Positions 34,274 to 42,722 of a stretch of 64,000 nt of DNA are shown piece after piece. The stretch is from JAMXLO01 sp963749575 (GTDB taxonomy: Bacteria > Pseudomonadota > Alphaproteobacteria > Acetobacterales > Acetobacteraceae), in NCBI GenBank assembly GCA_963749575.1, contig CAVVNM010000008.1, positions 310,001 to 374,000 on the forward strand, read 5' to 3'. Position 1 is the stretch's first letter. Every line of letters begins with the position of its first letter. The notes under the pieces were generated by a model that was not told the DNA's origin, searched no databases, and saw only the letters and a list, made by a program, of their open reading frames with translations. A program made the position numbers and the translations under genes.

Positions 34274-35179
34274 CTATGCCGGCAGGAGCGCGTTCCGCAG
34301 TCGTTCCCGCGCGGCCTGGCCGGCGCCCAGGGTCAGCGAATTGACGATTGCCAGCCGAAATCCACCGGGCGGCATGGCGTGGTGTTCCGGTGCCTTGTCC
34401 TCGTGGAAGGTGATCTGCACGCTGGAGACGCCCGGCATGGCGCGCACCTCATCAACCAGCGCGGCGGGAGGGTGCCGGTAGCGCGGACCGTGCGGGCCGA
34501 ACAGCACCACGCTGTAGCCGTCGGCGCGATCGGCGTCGGGATAATCCCACTCGCCGATGACATGCAGGCGCACCACCGCCGCTACCCAGCCGGGACCGTA
34601 CAGGTCGGGCCATTGGTCGGCGAAGCGCAGATGCGCCTCGATGATGCGTCCGCCGATGGTCTCGAAGTTCGCCATCCCGGTGAACCCGGACAAATGCTTG
34701 CGGGCCCAGGCACCGCACCAGTCCTCGATCTCCGGCATCGGTTCGGCATGGATCAGCCAGTGGTCGAAGGTGCCGCCGGGTCCGGTGGCGCCGGTGGTGT
34801 GTCGCCACCAGCGCGCCTCGCCATCCACCAGCGCCACGTCGGTGCTGACATGCGGGCCGGTCAGCAGCGTGCACCAGAAGTGGCCGGCGGTGAGCGCCGC
34901 GCGGTACTCCTCAGCCGAGGCGATCACCTGGCTGCCGGTGCCCATGCCCCGCAGGTTCATGATCGGCTTGGAGAACACCGGGAACGCAGGCGGCATCACG
35001 CCATGCGGTGCGGCAAGCAACCCCTGCGACAACGCGACGGCCAATTTGTCGTAGATCCAGCGATGTTCCGGATACCATTCCCAGGAATCCGGGTCCTCGG
35101 TCGAGATGCGCACATCCGGCGGGCAATCGACGTGCTCGAAATACTGGAAGCGCCAAGGATCAGCCTCGCAGATCGGCAT
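34274..35179 (-). CDS. ATP-grasp-like protein at the end of the Cox maturation operon
   Basis: A 301-residue protein I only partly recognise. FPVFSKPIMNLRGMGTGSQV, TDVALVDGEARWWRHTTG and MANFETIGGRIIEAHLRFAD resemble ATP-binding Lys, glycine-loop and metal-site blocks of the ATP-grasp fold. There is no signal peptide or membrane segment. Its start overlaps the stop of the molybdopterin gene (TGATG), so it is the last cistron of the operon beginning with coxG. A role linked to cofactor or hydroxylase maturation is inferred from position only. Confidence 0.55.
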   Translation of the reverse strand: MPICEADPWRFQYFEHVDCPPDVRISTEDPDSWEWYPEHRWIYDKLAVALSQGLLAAPHGVMPPAFPVFSKPIMNLRGMGTGSQVIASAEEYRAALTAGHFWCTLLTGPHVSTDVALVDGEARWWRHTTGATGPGGTFDHWLIHAEPMPEIEDWCGAWARKHLSGFTGMANFETIGGRIIEAHLRFADQWPDLYGPGWVAAVVRLHVIGEWDYPDADRADGYSVVLFGPHGPRYRHPPAALVDEVRAMPGVSSVQITFHEDKAPEHHAMPPGGFRLAIVNSLTLGAGQAARERLRNALLPA

Positions 35180-36837
35180 CAGCCGATCGGCTCGGGTCGC
35201 AGCCGCTGCGGCAGGGTGTTAAGCGATTCGGTGGTGTCGAAGTCGCGCAGCACCGCGTCGTCGGCCATCTCCACCTCGGACACCGCTTCCAGGTGCTTGC
35301 CGAGCAGGAAGCGCGCACCGGAATCGCCGGATATCTGGAGTATCTCGGCGAAGAACCGCCGGTCCCACAGCATCGGGTTGCCCTGCTTGCCGCGGAACGT
35401 CGGCAGCACGATCAGCCGGCCCTCGTCTGGATCGTAGGAGGACAGCAGCCGGTCGATCATCCGGCCGGTGACCAACGGCATGTCGCCCAGGCAGACCAGT
35501 GCGGCCGAGCATTCCTCCGGCACCGCGACGATACCCGCCTTCAGGCTGGCGGACAGGCCCTCGGCGTAGTCGGCGGCATCGACGTAGCGTACCGGCCGGC
35601 CGCCCAGCGCGTGCTGGATCTGCTCCGCCTGATGTCCGGTCACCACCAGCACGGGGCGGGTTTTGGCCGAGAGCACGTTGTCCACCACGCGCGCGATCAT
35701 CGTCTTGCCGGTGCGGTCGGCGACCAGCAGCTTGTTGTGCGGCGCCATCCGGCGCGATCGCCCGGCGGCCAGCACCAGCGCGGCGATGGTCGGGGCGCTG
35801 CGCGGTGCGACGCCGATCAGCGGCGTGGCGGGAGCCTTCTCGCGCGGCAGCGGGCGCGTGTCGATTTCCTTCAGCAGGCCGCCCACGCCCATCTTCATGA
35901 TCTCGGACAGGCCGACCGGGAGGCCGGCGAACAGCCGCGTCAGCACATAGTCGATACCGTTGAGCTTCGGGCTGCGCGCGCAGCCCGGCAGCACCAGAGC
36001 CGGGCGCGTGCCGATGCGGCCGAGGCAGATCAGGTTGCCGGGATCCACCGGCATGCCGAAGTGCAGGATCTCGCCGCCGGCGCGCACGATGCCGGAGGGA
36101 CCGACATCGCGGCGGTCCACCACCGCCGAGGCGCCCACGATCAGCAGCAGGTCGGCGTCTTGCGAAACCAGCGATTCCAATGCCTTGCCGATCGCAGCTT
36201 CAGTGTGAGGTACGTGCAGAGGCGGCAGCAGCGAGCCGGTGAGCCGGGTCACCCTCTGCTCGGTCACGGCGATGGTCTTCTCGGTGACGCTGTCCTTCAG
36301 GCCGGGCAGCTCGGTGACGACGAGGCCAACCTTCAGGTGATGGAACGGGTGCAGCACGAGCGGCGAGCCGGCCTGCCGGATCAGCGCCTCGGCGACCGCC
36401 AGCACGTTGCCCGGCACCGAGAACGGGATGATCTTCACGGTGGCCACGAGATCCTTCGGCGCCACCACCGCATAGTCCGGCAGGGTTCCGATGGTGAGCG
36501 ATTCGTCGATCGTGTTCAGGCGATCGATCATCGCCGTATCGACCCGCAGCAGACCAGGAACCTCGGCGGCAAGGTTCACTCGCCCGGTGGCCGCACGGGT
36601 GCGCGCCAGCAGCGGCGAGACCAGCGGCTGGGCCAGCCGATCGGCTGCGATGTCCTCCGGTACGTCGCCCGGTTCCAGCCGGGCGACGATCACCTCTTCC
36701 CGGCCTGCCTCGCGCAGCGTGGCCATGGCGGCATCGTCCAGCACCGATCCCTTGCGGATCATCCGCTCGCCGATGCGCTGCGAATGCGCCATGATGGCAC
36801 CGCGGGCTTCGTCCAGCGGGACCGGGCCGAACTTCAT
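35179..36837 (-). CDS. fused molybdopterin-binding and NTP-transferase protein (MoeA/MocA-like)
   Basis: A 552-residue fusion. The first 330 or so residues carry a molybdopterin-binding domain (DADLLLIVGASAVVDRRDVG, HFGMPVDPGNLICLGRIG, PALVLPGCARSPKLNG). The last 200 are a MobA/MocA-type nucleotidyltransferase (IAALVLAAGRSRRMAPHNKL, ALVCLGDMPLVTGRMIDRLL). Together they could attach CMP to molybdopterin, giving the cytosine dinucleotide cofactor used by CoxL-type hydroxylases. It overlaps the XdhC gene by 4 bases upstream and the ATP-grasp-like gene downstream. Confidence 0.85.
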   Translation of the reverse strand: MKFGPVPLDEARGAIMAHSQRIGERMIRKGSVLDDAAMATLREAGREEVIVARLEPGDVPEDIAADRLAQPLVSPLLARTRAATGRVNLAAEVPGLLRVDTAMIDRLNTIDESLTIGTLPDYAVVAPKDLVATVKIIPFSVPGNVLAVAEALIRQAGSPLVLHPFHHLKVGLVVTELPGLKDSVTEKTIAVTEQRVTRLTGSLLPPLHVPHTEAAIGKALESLVSQDADLLLIVGASAVVDRRDVGPSGIVRAGGEILHFGMPVDPGNLICLGRIGTRPALVLPGCARSPKLNGIDYVLTRLFAGLPVGLSEIMKMGVGGLLKEIDTRPLPREKAPATPLIGVAPRSAPTIAALVLAAGRSRRMAPHNKLLVADRTGKTMIARVVDNVLSAKTRPVLVVTGHQAEQIQHALGGRPVRYVDAADYAEGLSASLKAGIVAVPEECSAALVCLGDMPLVTGRMIDRLLSSYDPDEGRLIVLPTFRGKQGNPMLWDRRFFAEILQISGDSGARFLLGKHLEAVSEVEMADDAVLRDFDTTESLNTLPQRLRPEPIG

Positions 36838-37538
36838 GCCGCCAGCGGCTGCTTCCGCGGTAGCGGAGCGCCGCGCCGCACCGCGACCAGTTCGGCGATG
36901 ATGGAGAGGGCGATTTCGGGTGCGGTGACCGCCTCGATGTTGAGGCCGACCGGGCCCTGGATACGCGCCAACGCGGCCTCGCCGTGGCCGAGTTCACGCA
37001 GGCGCTGCAATCGTGCGGCGTGGGTGCGCCGCGAGCCGAGCGAGCCGATGTAGAACGCGGGCGACTGCAGCGCGCGGTCCAGCGCGGGATCATCCAGCTT
37101 CGGATCGTGGGTGAGGGTTACGATGGCGGTGCGGCGGTCGGGCTTCAGCTCGTCCAGCGCCTCGTCCGGCCAGGCGGAAGAGACCGTGACGTTCGGGAAG
37201 CGCTCGTCCGAAGCGAACGACCGGCGCGGGTCCACCACGACGACGGCGAACCCGCACTGAGTGGCGAACGGCACCAGCGCCTGGGCGATGTGGACGGCGC
37301 CGACCACGATCAGTCGCAGCGGCGGGTTGTGCGCGTGCAGGAACCAGTCGGCGCCGGCGAACTTCACCGTGCCGCTTTCATCCGATTGCAGCACCTGTTC
37401 GGCGGCGGCGTTCAGGTCGGCAGGCGCGGCAGGGTCAGGCAGCAGGCGCTGGGCGCCGTCCGGCAGGCGGGTCGCCAGAACGACCGGACGTTTGTCGCGC
37501 TTCGCCGCATCCAGGGCGGCGAGGACCTCCGGTGTCAC
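36834..37538 (-). CDS. XdhC family protein, Rossmann-domain part
   Basis: A 234-residue protein from a GTG start (37538) that overlaps the previous stop as GTGA. The C-terminal XdhC Rossmann domain is clear: PLRLIVVGAVHIAQALVPFA, GFAVVVVDPRRSFASDERFP, AIVTLTHDPKLDDPAL, FYIGSLGSRRTHAARL. XdhC/CoxF-type chaperones bind and sulfurate the molybdenum cofactor before insertion into xanthine or CO dehydrogenase-like enzymes. The N-terminal XdhC_CoxI domain is encoded by the separate upstream gene. Confidence 0.9.
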   Translation of the reverse strand: MTPEVLAALDAAKRDKRPVVLATRLPDGAQRLLPDPAAPADLNAAAEQVLQSDESGTVKFAGADWFLHAHNPPLRLIVVGAVHIAQALVPFATQCGFAVVVVDPRRSFASDERFPNVTVSSAWPDEALDELKPDRRTAIVTLTHDPKLDDPALDRALQSPAFYIGSLGSRRTHAARLQRLRELGHGEAALARIQGPVGLNIEAVTAPEIALSIIAELVAVRRGAPLPRKQPLAA

Positions 37539-37861
37539 GACAGCTTCTCCACGAACACCTTCACCTTGCCGCCGCAGGCCAGCCCGACCTCCCACGCGCG
37601 CTCGTGCGTTACCCCGAAATCCAGCAACTGCGGTGTGCCGGTGTCGATCGTCTTCATCGCGGCATCCGCCACGGCACCCTCGATGCAGCCGCCGGACACC
37701 GATCCGGCCATCTTGCCCGACTTGGTCACCGCCATCTGGCTGCCGGCAGGGCGCGGCGAGCTGCCCCAGGTCTCGGTCACGGTCGCCACGGCGACCTGCT
37801 CGCCGCCAGCGCGCCACGCGGCGGCGGTGCTCAATACATCCTCGGTTTCTGCGAAGCTCAT
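37535..37861 (-). CDS. XdhC/CoxI N-terminal domain protein
   Basis: A 108-residue protein containing the XdhC_CoxI domain alone: VAVATVTETWGSSPRPAGSQ, GKMAGSVSGGCIEGAVADAA and GLACGGKVKVFVE. The SGGCIEG and LACGG cysteines are characteristic. Its stop overlaps the next XdhC gene and its start overlaps the VWA gene (ATGA). The two XdhC pieces together equal one full XdhC protein, a split known from cox clusters. Confidence 0.9.
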   Translation of the reverse strand: MSFAETEDVLSTAAAWRAGGEQVAVATVTETWGSSPRPAGSQMAVTKSGKMAGSVSGGCIEGAVADAAMKTIDTGTPQLLDFGVTHERAWEVGLACGGKVKVFVEKLS

Positions 37862-39075
37862 GACGCCATCCTTTCAGGCTCGGCCGCCGCCGCCAAGTAT
37901 GCGCGTCGTGGAGCGGGGCGGGACAGGAGATCGACCAGCACGCGCAGGCTGGCCAGATTGTGCACCGGACGGAAGTCGTCCACGTACGGCAGCATTGCGC
38001 GTATGCCCTGTGATTTTGGTTCGAACCCAGTCCAGCGCAACAGCGGATTGAGCCAGATCAGCCGCCGGCAGGAACGATGCAGCCGGTCCATGTTCTCCGC
38101 CAGCCCGCGCGCGCCGTCGCGGTCCAGTCCATCGGTGATCAGCAGCACGATCGCCCCCTGCGCCAGCACACGCCGCGCCCACAGGTGGTTGAAGCTATCC
38201 AGCGCCTCGCCGATGCGCGTGCCGCCCGACCAGTCGGGCACGATATGCGAGACCATCTGGAACGCCACCTCGGGATCGCGATGGCGGAGCTGGCGCGTGA
38301 CGTTGGACAGCCGCGTACCGAACAGGAACACGTGCACGCGGTCGCGGTCGTTGGTCACCGCGTGCAGAAAATGCAGCAGGATCTGCGCATAACGCGACAT
38401 CGATCCGGAGATGTCGCAGAGCACGACCAGCGGCGGCGGTCGCGTTACGTGGCGGTTGCGCGCGATGGTCAGGATCTCGCCGCCCTGGCGCAGGCTCTGC
38501 CGGATGGTGCGGCGGAGATCGGTCACCGGCCCGAGCGGATCGGTCCGCAGCCGCCGGGTGCGACGCAGGTCGAGCGGCAGCACCAGATGGCGGATCTCGC
38601 GTTTCGCCGCCGCGATCTCCTCGGCACTCATCGCCTCGAAATCCATGCGTTGCAGGCGTTCCTGGTCCGACACGGTCAACACCGCGTCCATCACCGGCGG
38701 TTCATCCTCGACCCGCGGCCTGGTCTCGCGCGGCTTCGCCATCGCCTCGGCTACGCGCCGGCTGCCGGGCGGCGGGCGTTCCGGCCGCTTCTCCTTCTGT
38801 GCCTCGAGCAGCGCCATGGCGACCGCCTGTTCGGCAGCGGTAGGATCGCGCCAGAACAGGTTGAATGCCTGGTTGAACACGTCCTGATGTTCGTGACGAT
38901 GGATCATTGCCGCGCACAGCGCGGTGCGTGCTTCAGCCCGGATGCCGAGATCGACCAGCGACAGCGCCCGTTGCCCGGCGAGCGTCTCCGCCGGCCCCAC
39001 CGGCAGTCCCGCCCGACGCAGCAGGCGCGCGAAATGCATCACATTTATTGCCAGGGTCGGGGACATCGCGGTCAT
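37858..39075 (-). CDS. coxE: CoxE-like VWA domain protein
   Basis: A 405-residue protein with a helical N-terminal region (FARLLRRAGLPVGPAETLAG) and a C-terminal von Willebrand A domain whose MIDAS motif is VVLCDISGSMSRYAQ, followed by WSGGTRIGEALDSF and IVLLITDGLDRDG. CoxE works with the MoxR ATPase CoxD to mature the active site of CO dehydrogenase in Oligotropha. The start overlaps the chaC stop (ATGA). The C-terminus overlaps the XdhC gene. Confidence 0.9.
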   Translation of the reverse strand: MTAMSPTLAINVMHFARLLRRAGLPVGPAETLAGQRALSLVDLGIRAEARTALCAAMIHRHEHQDVFNQAFNLFWRDPTAAEQAVAMALLEAQKEKRPERPPPGSRRVAEAMAKPRETRPRVEDEPPVMDAVLTVSDQERLQRMDFEAMSAEEIAAAKREIRHLVLPLDLRRTRRLRTDPLGPVTDLRRTIRQSLRQGGEILTIARNRHVTRPPPLVVLCDISGSMSRYAQILLHFLHAVTNDRDRVHVFLFGTRLSNVTRQLRHRDPEVAFQMVSHIVPDWSGGTRIGEALDSFNHLWARRVLAQGAIVLLITDGLDRDGARGLAENMDRLHRSCRRLIWLNPLLRWTGFEPKSQGIRAMLPYVDDFRPVHNLASLRVLVDLLSRPAPRRAYLAAAAEPERMAS

Positions 39076-39770
39076 CGCGTCGGCGCTCCGCCAGCCGCCA
39101 ATCGCTGCAGTCGCTCCAGCGCTCGGTCGCGAAGCCCGATCGAGCGCAACGCAGTGAGTGTTTCCGCCAGATACGTCGCGCAGCTGCCAAGCGAACCGGC
39201 GGCTGACGCCAGGCGCGCCGCGACCAGCCCTTCGTCGAGCCTGCCAGCGTAACGGCGATGGGTGCGGTTGGCGACGAAGGTGACGGCGCGCACCGGACCA
39301 TCGCTCGTCCTCGCGGTCACCCAACGGGAATGGTAAGCGTTGGTGAACAGCTCCCGCCGCCACGCGAGCAGCAGCTCATCGCGCGCATCGGCGGCCGGGA
39401 TACGGAACAGCATTCCGGCGCACCTTCCACCACGATCGAGCGCCAGCATCAGGCCGGGATTGTCGAGCGAGCCGCGGCCCATGTGGAGCCAGAGGCAAAA
39501 GCGCCGGTGCCAGCCGTGCACCATGCCGGCCCGCCGTTCCGCAAACTCGATCGCCGGATTCCACATCAACGAGCCGTAGCCGAACAGCCAGATATCCGAC
39601 GCCGGAGCATGGCTGGCCAACGTTGCGTCCAGGTCTGCCTCGATTTCGGCATCTGACAGCAGCGTCGTCCCCGGCGGCATGAGCCGGCGCGCGGTGGCCA
39701 GCAGGGAGCCGTCGCGCAGCCCCTCACGGGTGATGATTTCGCGAATGTCCGGTGAGGATTCGGCCGGCAT
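39072..39770 (-). CDS. ChaC-family gamma-glutamylcyclotransferase
   Basis: A 232-residue protein. The substrate-binding motif of the cyclotransferase fold is WLFGYGSLMWNPAIEFAERR, with RRFCLWLHMGRGSLDNPGLM and a downstream Glu-bearing block ELFTNAYHSRWVTAR. ChaC enzymes release 5-oxoproline from glutathione. It sits between moxR and coxE in the operon, overlapping coxE by 4 bases, which is an unusual place for a glutathione-degrading enzyme. Confidence 0.88.
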   Translation of the reverse strand: MPAESSPDIREIITREGLRDGSLLATARRLMPPGTTLLSDAEIEADLDATLASHAPASDIWLFGYGSLMWNPAIEFAERRAGMVHGWHRRFCLWLHMGRGSLDNPGLMLALDRGGRCAGMLFRIPAADARDELLLAWRRELFTNAYHSRWVTARTSDGPVRAVTFVANRTHRRYAGRLDEGLVAARLASAAGSLGSCATYLAETLTALRSIGLRDRALERLQRLAAGGAPTR

Positions 39771-39777
39771 CAGGCTG

Positions 39778-40680
39778 TCATTCCGCCGCCTGCTGTGCCT
39801 CGGTTACCAGACGCGCGGCCTCGACGCCTCGGATCTTGGCGATATCGTCTTGATATTTCAGCAGCACGCCGAGCGTCTCGTCTACCGACTGCGGCGCCAG
39901 CTCGTGCTGATTGAGGTAGGTCAGCGCCTGCGCCCAATCGATCGTCTCGGCGACGCCCGGCAGCTTGAACAGGTCCTCGCTGCGCAGCCTTTGCACGAAC
40001 GCCACCACCTGGCCGGACAGATGCTCCGGCACGTCGGGTGCCTTCGCAGCCAGGATCGCCCGCTCGCGCGCCGCATTCGGGTAGTCTACCCAATGATACA
40101 GGCAGCGCCGGCGGATCGCGTCATGCACCTCGCGGGTGCGGTTGGACGTGATCACCACCGCCGGCAGCGTCCGCGCCCGCACGGTGCCGAATTCCGGCAC
40201 AGTGACCTGAAAGTCGGCCAGCAGTTCGAGCAGGAAGGCCTCGAACGGCTCATCGGCGCGGTCCAATTCGTCGATCAGCAGCACGGCGGGCGGCAGGTCC
40301 GGATCGATCGCCGACAGCAGCGGCCGCGCCAGCAGAAACTTGCGGGTATAGATGTCGCTGGCGAGCTCACCCGGGTCGGTCTGGCCGGCCGCCTCGGCCA
40401 GCCGGATCGCCATCAGCTGTCGTGCGTGATCCCATTCATAGGCCGCCGCCGACAGGTCCATGCCGTCATAGCACTGCAGCCGCACCAGGCGACGGCCGAG
40501 ACCGGCTGCGAGCACCTTGGCAATCTCGGTCTTGCCGGTGCCTGGCTCGCCTTCCAGGAACAACGGACGGCGCATGGCGAGCGAGAGATGCACTGTGGTC
40601 GCCAGTTCCCGGTCGGCGATGTAACCCTGGTCGGCAAGCAGTTTGGCCGTGTCGGCGACGGTCGCAGGCAGTTCGGCCAC
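39778..40680 (-). CDS. coxD: MoxR/CoxD-type AAA+ ATPase
   Basis: A 300-residue AAA+ chaperone. Walker A is EGEPGTGKTEIAKVL, Walker B VLLIDELDRADEPFEAFLLE, sensor 1 VVITSNRTREVHDA, with arginine finger region RRRCLYHWVDYP. MoxR ATPases act with VWA proteins; with CoxE it is expected to help assemble the Cu/Mo site or a related cofactor. The start abuts the coxG stop (overlap of one base). Confidence 0.92.
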   Translation of the reverse strand: MAELPATVADTAKLLADQGYIADRELATTVHLSLAMRRPLFLEGEPGTGKTEIAKVLAAGLGRRLVRLQCYDGMDLSAAAYEWDHARQLMAIRLAEAAGQTDPGELASDIYTRKFLLARPLLSAIDPDLPPAVLLIDELDRADEPFEAFLLELLADFQVTVPEFGTVRARTLPAVVITSNRTREVHDAIRRRCLYHWVDYPNAARERAILAAKAPDVPEHLSGQVVAFVQRLRSEDLFKLPGVAETIDWAQALTYLNQHELAPQSVDETLGVLLKYQDDIAKIRGVEAARLVTEAQQAAE

Positions 40681-41291
40681 TACAGCATGCTTCCCAGGAT
40701 CAGCAGCAGCATGAACAGATAGACCGCGCTGCCGATCCAGGCGACCACCGGCAGGCCGAACGGTTCGCGCGGCACCAGGGCGAACGGGCTGATCGCCGAT
40801 GGCGGCGGCGGTGCTGTCGGTCGCGGTTCGGCGTGCAACTCGGTGCTGGGCGCAGGCGCCACCTCCCTGCTGAACCGGTCGAAGAACGCGTCTGCCATCT
40901 GCTTGGCGCTGGCATCGATCAGCCGCGCACCAAGCTGGGCGATCTTGCCGCCGACCTGCGCGTGTACCTGGTAGTTCAGCAGTGTCCCGGTGCCGGCGTC
41001 TGCCAGCTGCACCTTGGCGCCCCCCTTGGCGAAGCCGGCGACGCCGCCCTGACCCTCGCCGCTGATCGTGTAGCCGTTCGGCGGGTCGAGGTCGGATAAA
41101 TGCACCGCACCGCTGAACCGCGCCGAGATCGGCCCGATCCGTACCGCGGCAGTGGCCTTCATGTCGGTGTCAGACAGCTTCTCCAGGCTCTCGCAGCCGG
41201 GAATGCTGGCCTTGAGCACCACCGGATCGTTGAGCGCCTGCCATACGGTCTGGCGCGGCGCCTCGATACGCCGCTCGCCTGTCATGTCCAT
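40680..41291 (-). CDS. coxG: CoxG-like carbon monoxide dehydrogenase subunit G
   Basis: A 203-residue protein with a START-like domain: TGERRIEAPRQTVWQALNDP, VLKASIPGCESLEKLSDTDM, FSGAVHLSDLDPPNGYTISG. A Pro-rich linker leads to one C-terminal membrane span (AWIGSAVYLFMLLLILGSML), which fits its known role in holding the dehydrogenase at the membrane. It is the first gene of the minus-strand operon that ends at 34274. The 50 bases before it also contain the start region of the plus-strand antiporter. Confidence 0.92.
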   Translation of the reverse strand: MDMTGERRIEAPRQTVWQALNDPVVLKASIPGCESLEKLSDTDMKATAAVRIGPISARFSGAVHLSDLDPPNGYTISGEGQGGVAGFAKGGAKVQLADAGTGTLLNYQVHAQVGGKIAQLGARLIDASAKQMADAFFDRFSREVAPAPSTELHAEPRPTAPPPPSAISPFALVPREPFGLPVVAWIGSAVYLFMLLLILGSML

Positions 41292-41341
41292 CGGACCGAA
41301 TCCCGTTGTGCGCGCCGGACGTTACTTGCAGGGTCCGAGCC

Positions 41342-42661
41342 ATGCAACCAACCGCGCCCGCTCTGGTCTGGGGACTTCCGTTCGCCGGCCTGCTGGCGTC
41401 GATGGCGGTTTTCCCGATCGTGGCGCCGCGTTTCTGGCACCGCCGGATGGGCGGCATCGCGTTGGCCTGGAGCGCCGTGCTGCTGGTGCAGCAGGGGGTG
41501 GCGAACGGACCGGTCGTGGCCGTGGTCACCGCGTGGCATGCGATACTGGTCGACTACCTGCCGTTCATCTCGCTGCTGCTGGCGCTGTACACCGCCGGTG
41601 GGGGAGTGCTGTTGCGCGGCGGGCTGGCGGGGACGCCGGCAGGCAACACGGCGATGCTGGCGATCGGAATGGCAATGGGGGTGGTGACGGGCACCACCGG
41701 GGCATCCATGGTGCTGATCCATCCACTGCTGCGCGCCAACGCACACCGGCGGCGCAAGGTGCACCTGGTGCTGTTCCTGATCATACTGGTTGCCAACGCG
41801 TCAGGCGCGCTGACGCCACTCGGCAACCCGCCGCTCTATCTCGGGCTGCTGCGCGGCGTGCCGTTCTTTTGGCCGGCGCGCCACCTTCTGGCGCCGCTGC
41901 TGGTGGTGGCCGTCGCGCTGTTGGCGGCGTTCTACCTGATCGACCGCCGTTTCGCCGTTGGCGAGCTGCCGGCGCCGCGGCCGGAGCGATTTCGGGTCCG
42001 GGGATTACGCAATGTGGCGCTGATCCTCCTGGTTGTCCTGGTCGTGCTCGGACAGGGTTTCGTGCCGGTATGGGACGTCGTCATATTGGGCCGGACGGTC
42101 GTGCTGGCGAAGCCGGGCGTCGTCGTGGTGTTGCTGCTGATCACCGTGGCCTCCATCGCCATCACGCCGCGAGCGATCCGTCAGTCGAACGACTTCACGT
42201 GGCACCCGATGGCTGAGGTTGCGACGCTGTTCGCGGCCATCTTCATCACCATTGGGCCGGTGGTCATGATGCTGCGGGCCGGGATCGACGGGCCGATGGC
42301 CCCGCTGATGCAATTGAGCCAGGGTGGCGATGGGCAACCCCGGCCGCTCGTCTATTTCTGGCTGACCGGCCTCCTGTCGGCGTTTCTCGATAATGCACCG
42401 ACCTACCTGGTGTTCTTCGAATTGGCCGGGATTCGCCCAGCCGCACTGTCTGGTGCGGATGGGGCAGCACTTGCGGCGGTCTCGGCCGGGGCGGTGTTCT
42501 TCGGCGGGCTCACGTATATCGGCAACGCGCCGAACCTGATGTTGCGCGCGATCGCCGCGCATCGCGGTGTGCGGATGCCGGGGTTCTTCGGCTTCACGTT
42601 GCTGGCGTCCGCACTGTTGATACCGGTGCTGACGGTGGTGGGCCTGCTGTTCTTTCGGTAG
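41342..42661 (+). CDS. NhaD-type sodium:proton antiporter / citrate transporter superfamily protein
   Basis: A 439-residue membrane protein from ATG 41342 with about 11-12 membrane segments. Superfamily blocks: GVVTGTTGASMVLIHPLLRA, VANASGALTPLGNPPLYLGL, LTGLLSAFLDNAPTYLVFFE and GGLTYIGNAPNLMLRAIA. The two N-x-P re-entrant loops (GNPPL and GNAPN) match NhaD/ArsB-like carriers. Sodium/proton exchange is the likely function; a short-chain carboxylate substrate is possible. It is divergent from the coxG operon. Confidence 0.85.
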   Translation: MQPTAPALVWGLPFAGLLASMAVFPIVAPRFWHRRMGGIALAWSAVLLVQQGVANGPVVAVVTAWHAILVDYLPFISLLLALYTAGGGVLLRGGLAGTPAGNTAMLAIGMAMGVVTGTTGASMVLIHPLLRANAHRRRKVHLVLFLIILVANASGALTPLGNPPLYLGLLRGVPFFWPARHLLAPLLVVAVALLAAFYLIDRRFAVGELPAPRPERFRVRGLRNVALILLVVLVVLGQGFVPVWDVVILGRTVVLAKPGVVVVLLLITVASIAITPRAIRQSNDFTWHPMAEVATLFAAIFITIGPVVMMLRAGIDGPMAPLMQLSQGGDGQPRPLVYFWLTGLLSAFLDNAPTYLVFFELAGIRPAALSGADGAALAAVSAGAVFFGGLTYIGNAPNLMLRAIAAHRGVRMPGFFGFTLLASALLIPVLTVVGLLFFR

Positions 42662-42722
42662 TCCGCGCTGGACGAACGCCCACGGCTCGGCACCAACTAT
42701 GCGCGGCCACTGGACATCGCTC

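Noticed and set aside
34274..42661. CO dehydrogenase structural genes coxMSL in or beside the Cox operon
   Set aside because: No molybdopterin-binding large subunit, FAD subunit or 2Fe-2S subunit is encoded; the neighbours are an antiporter and a ferritin-like protein.
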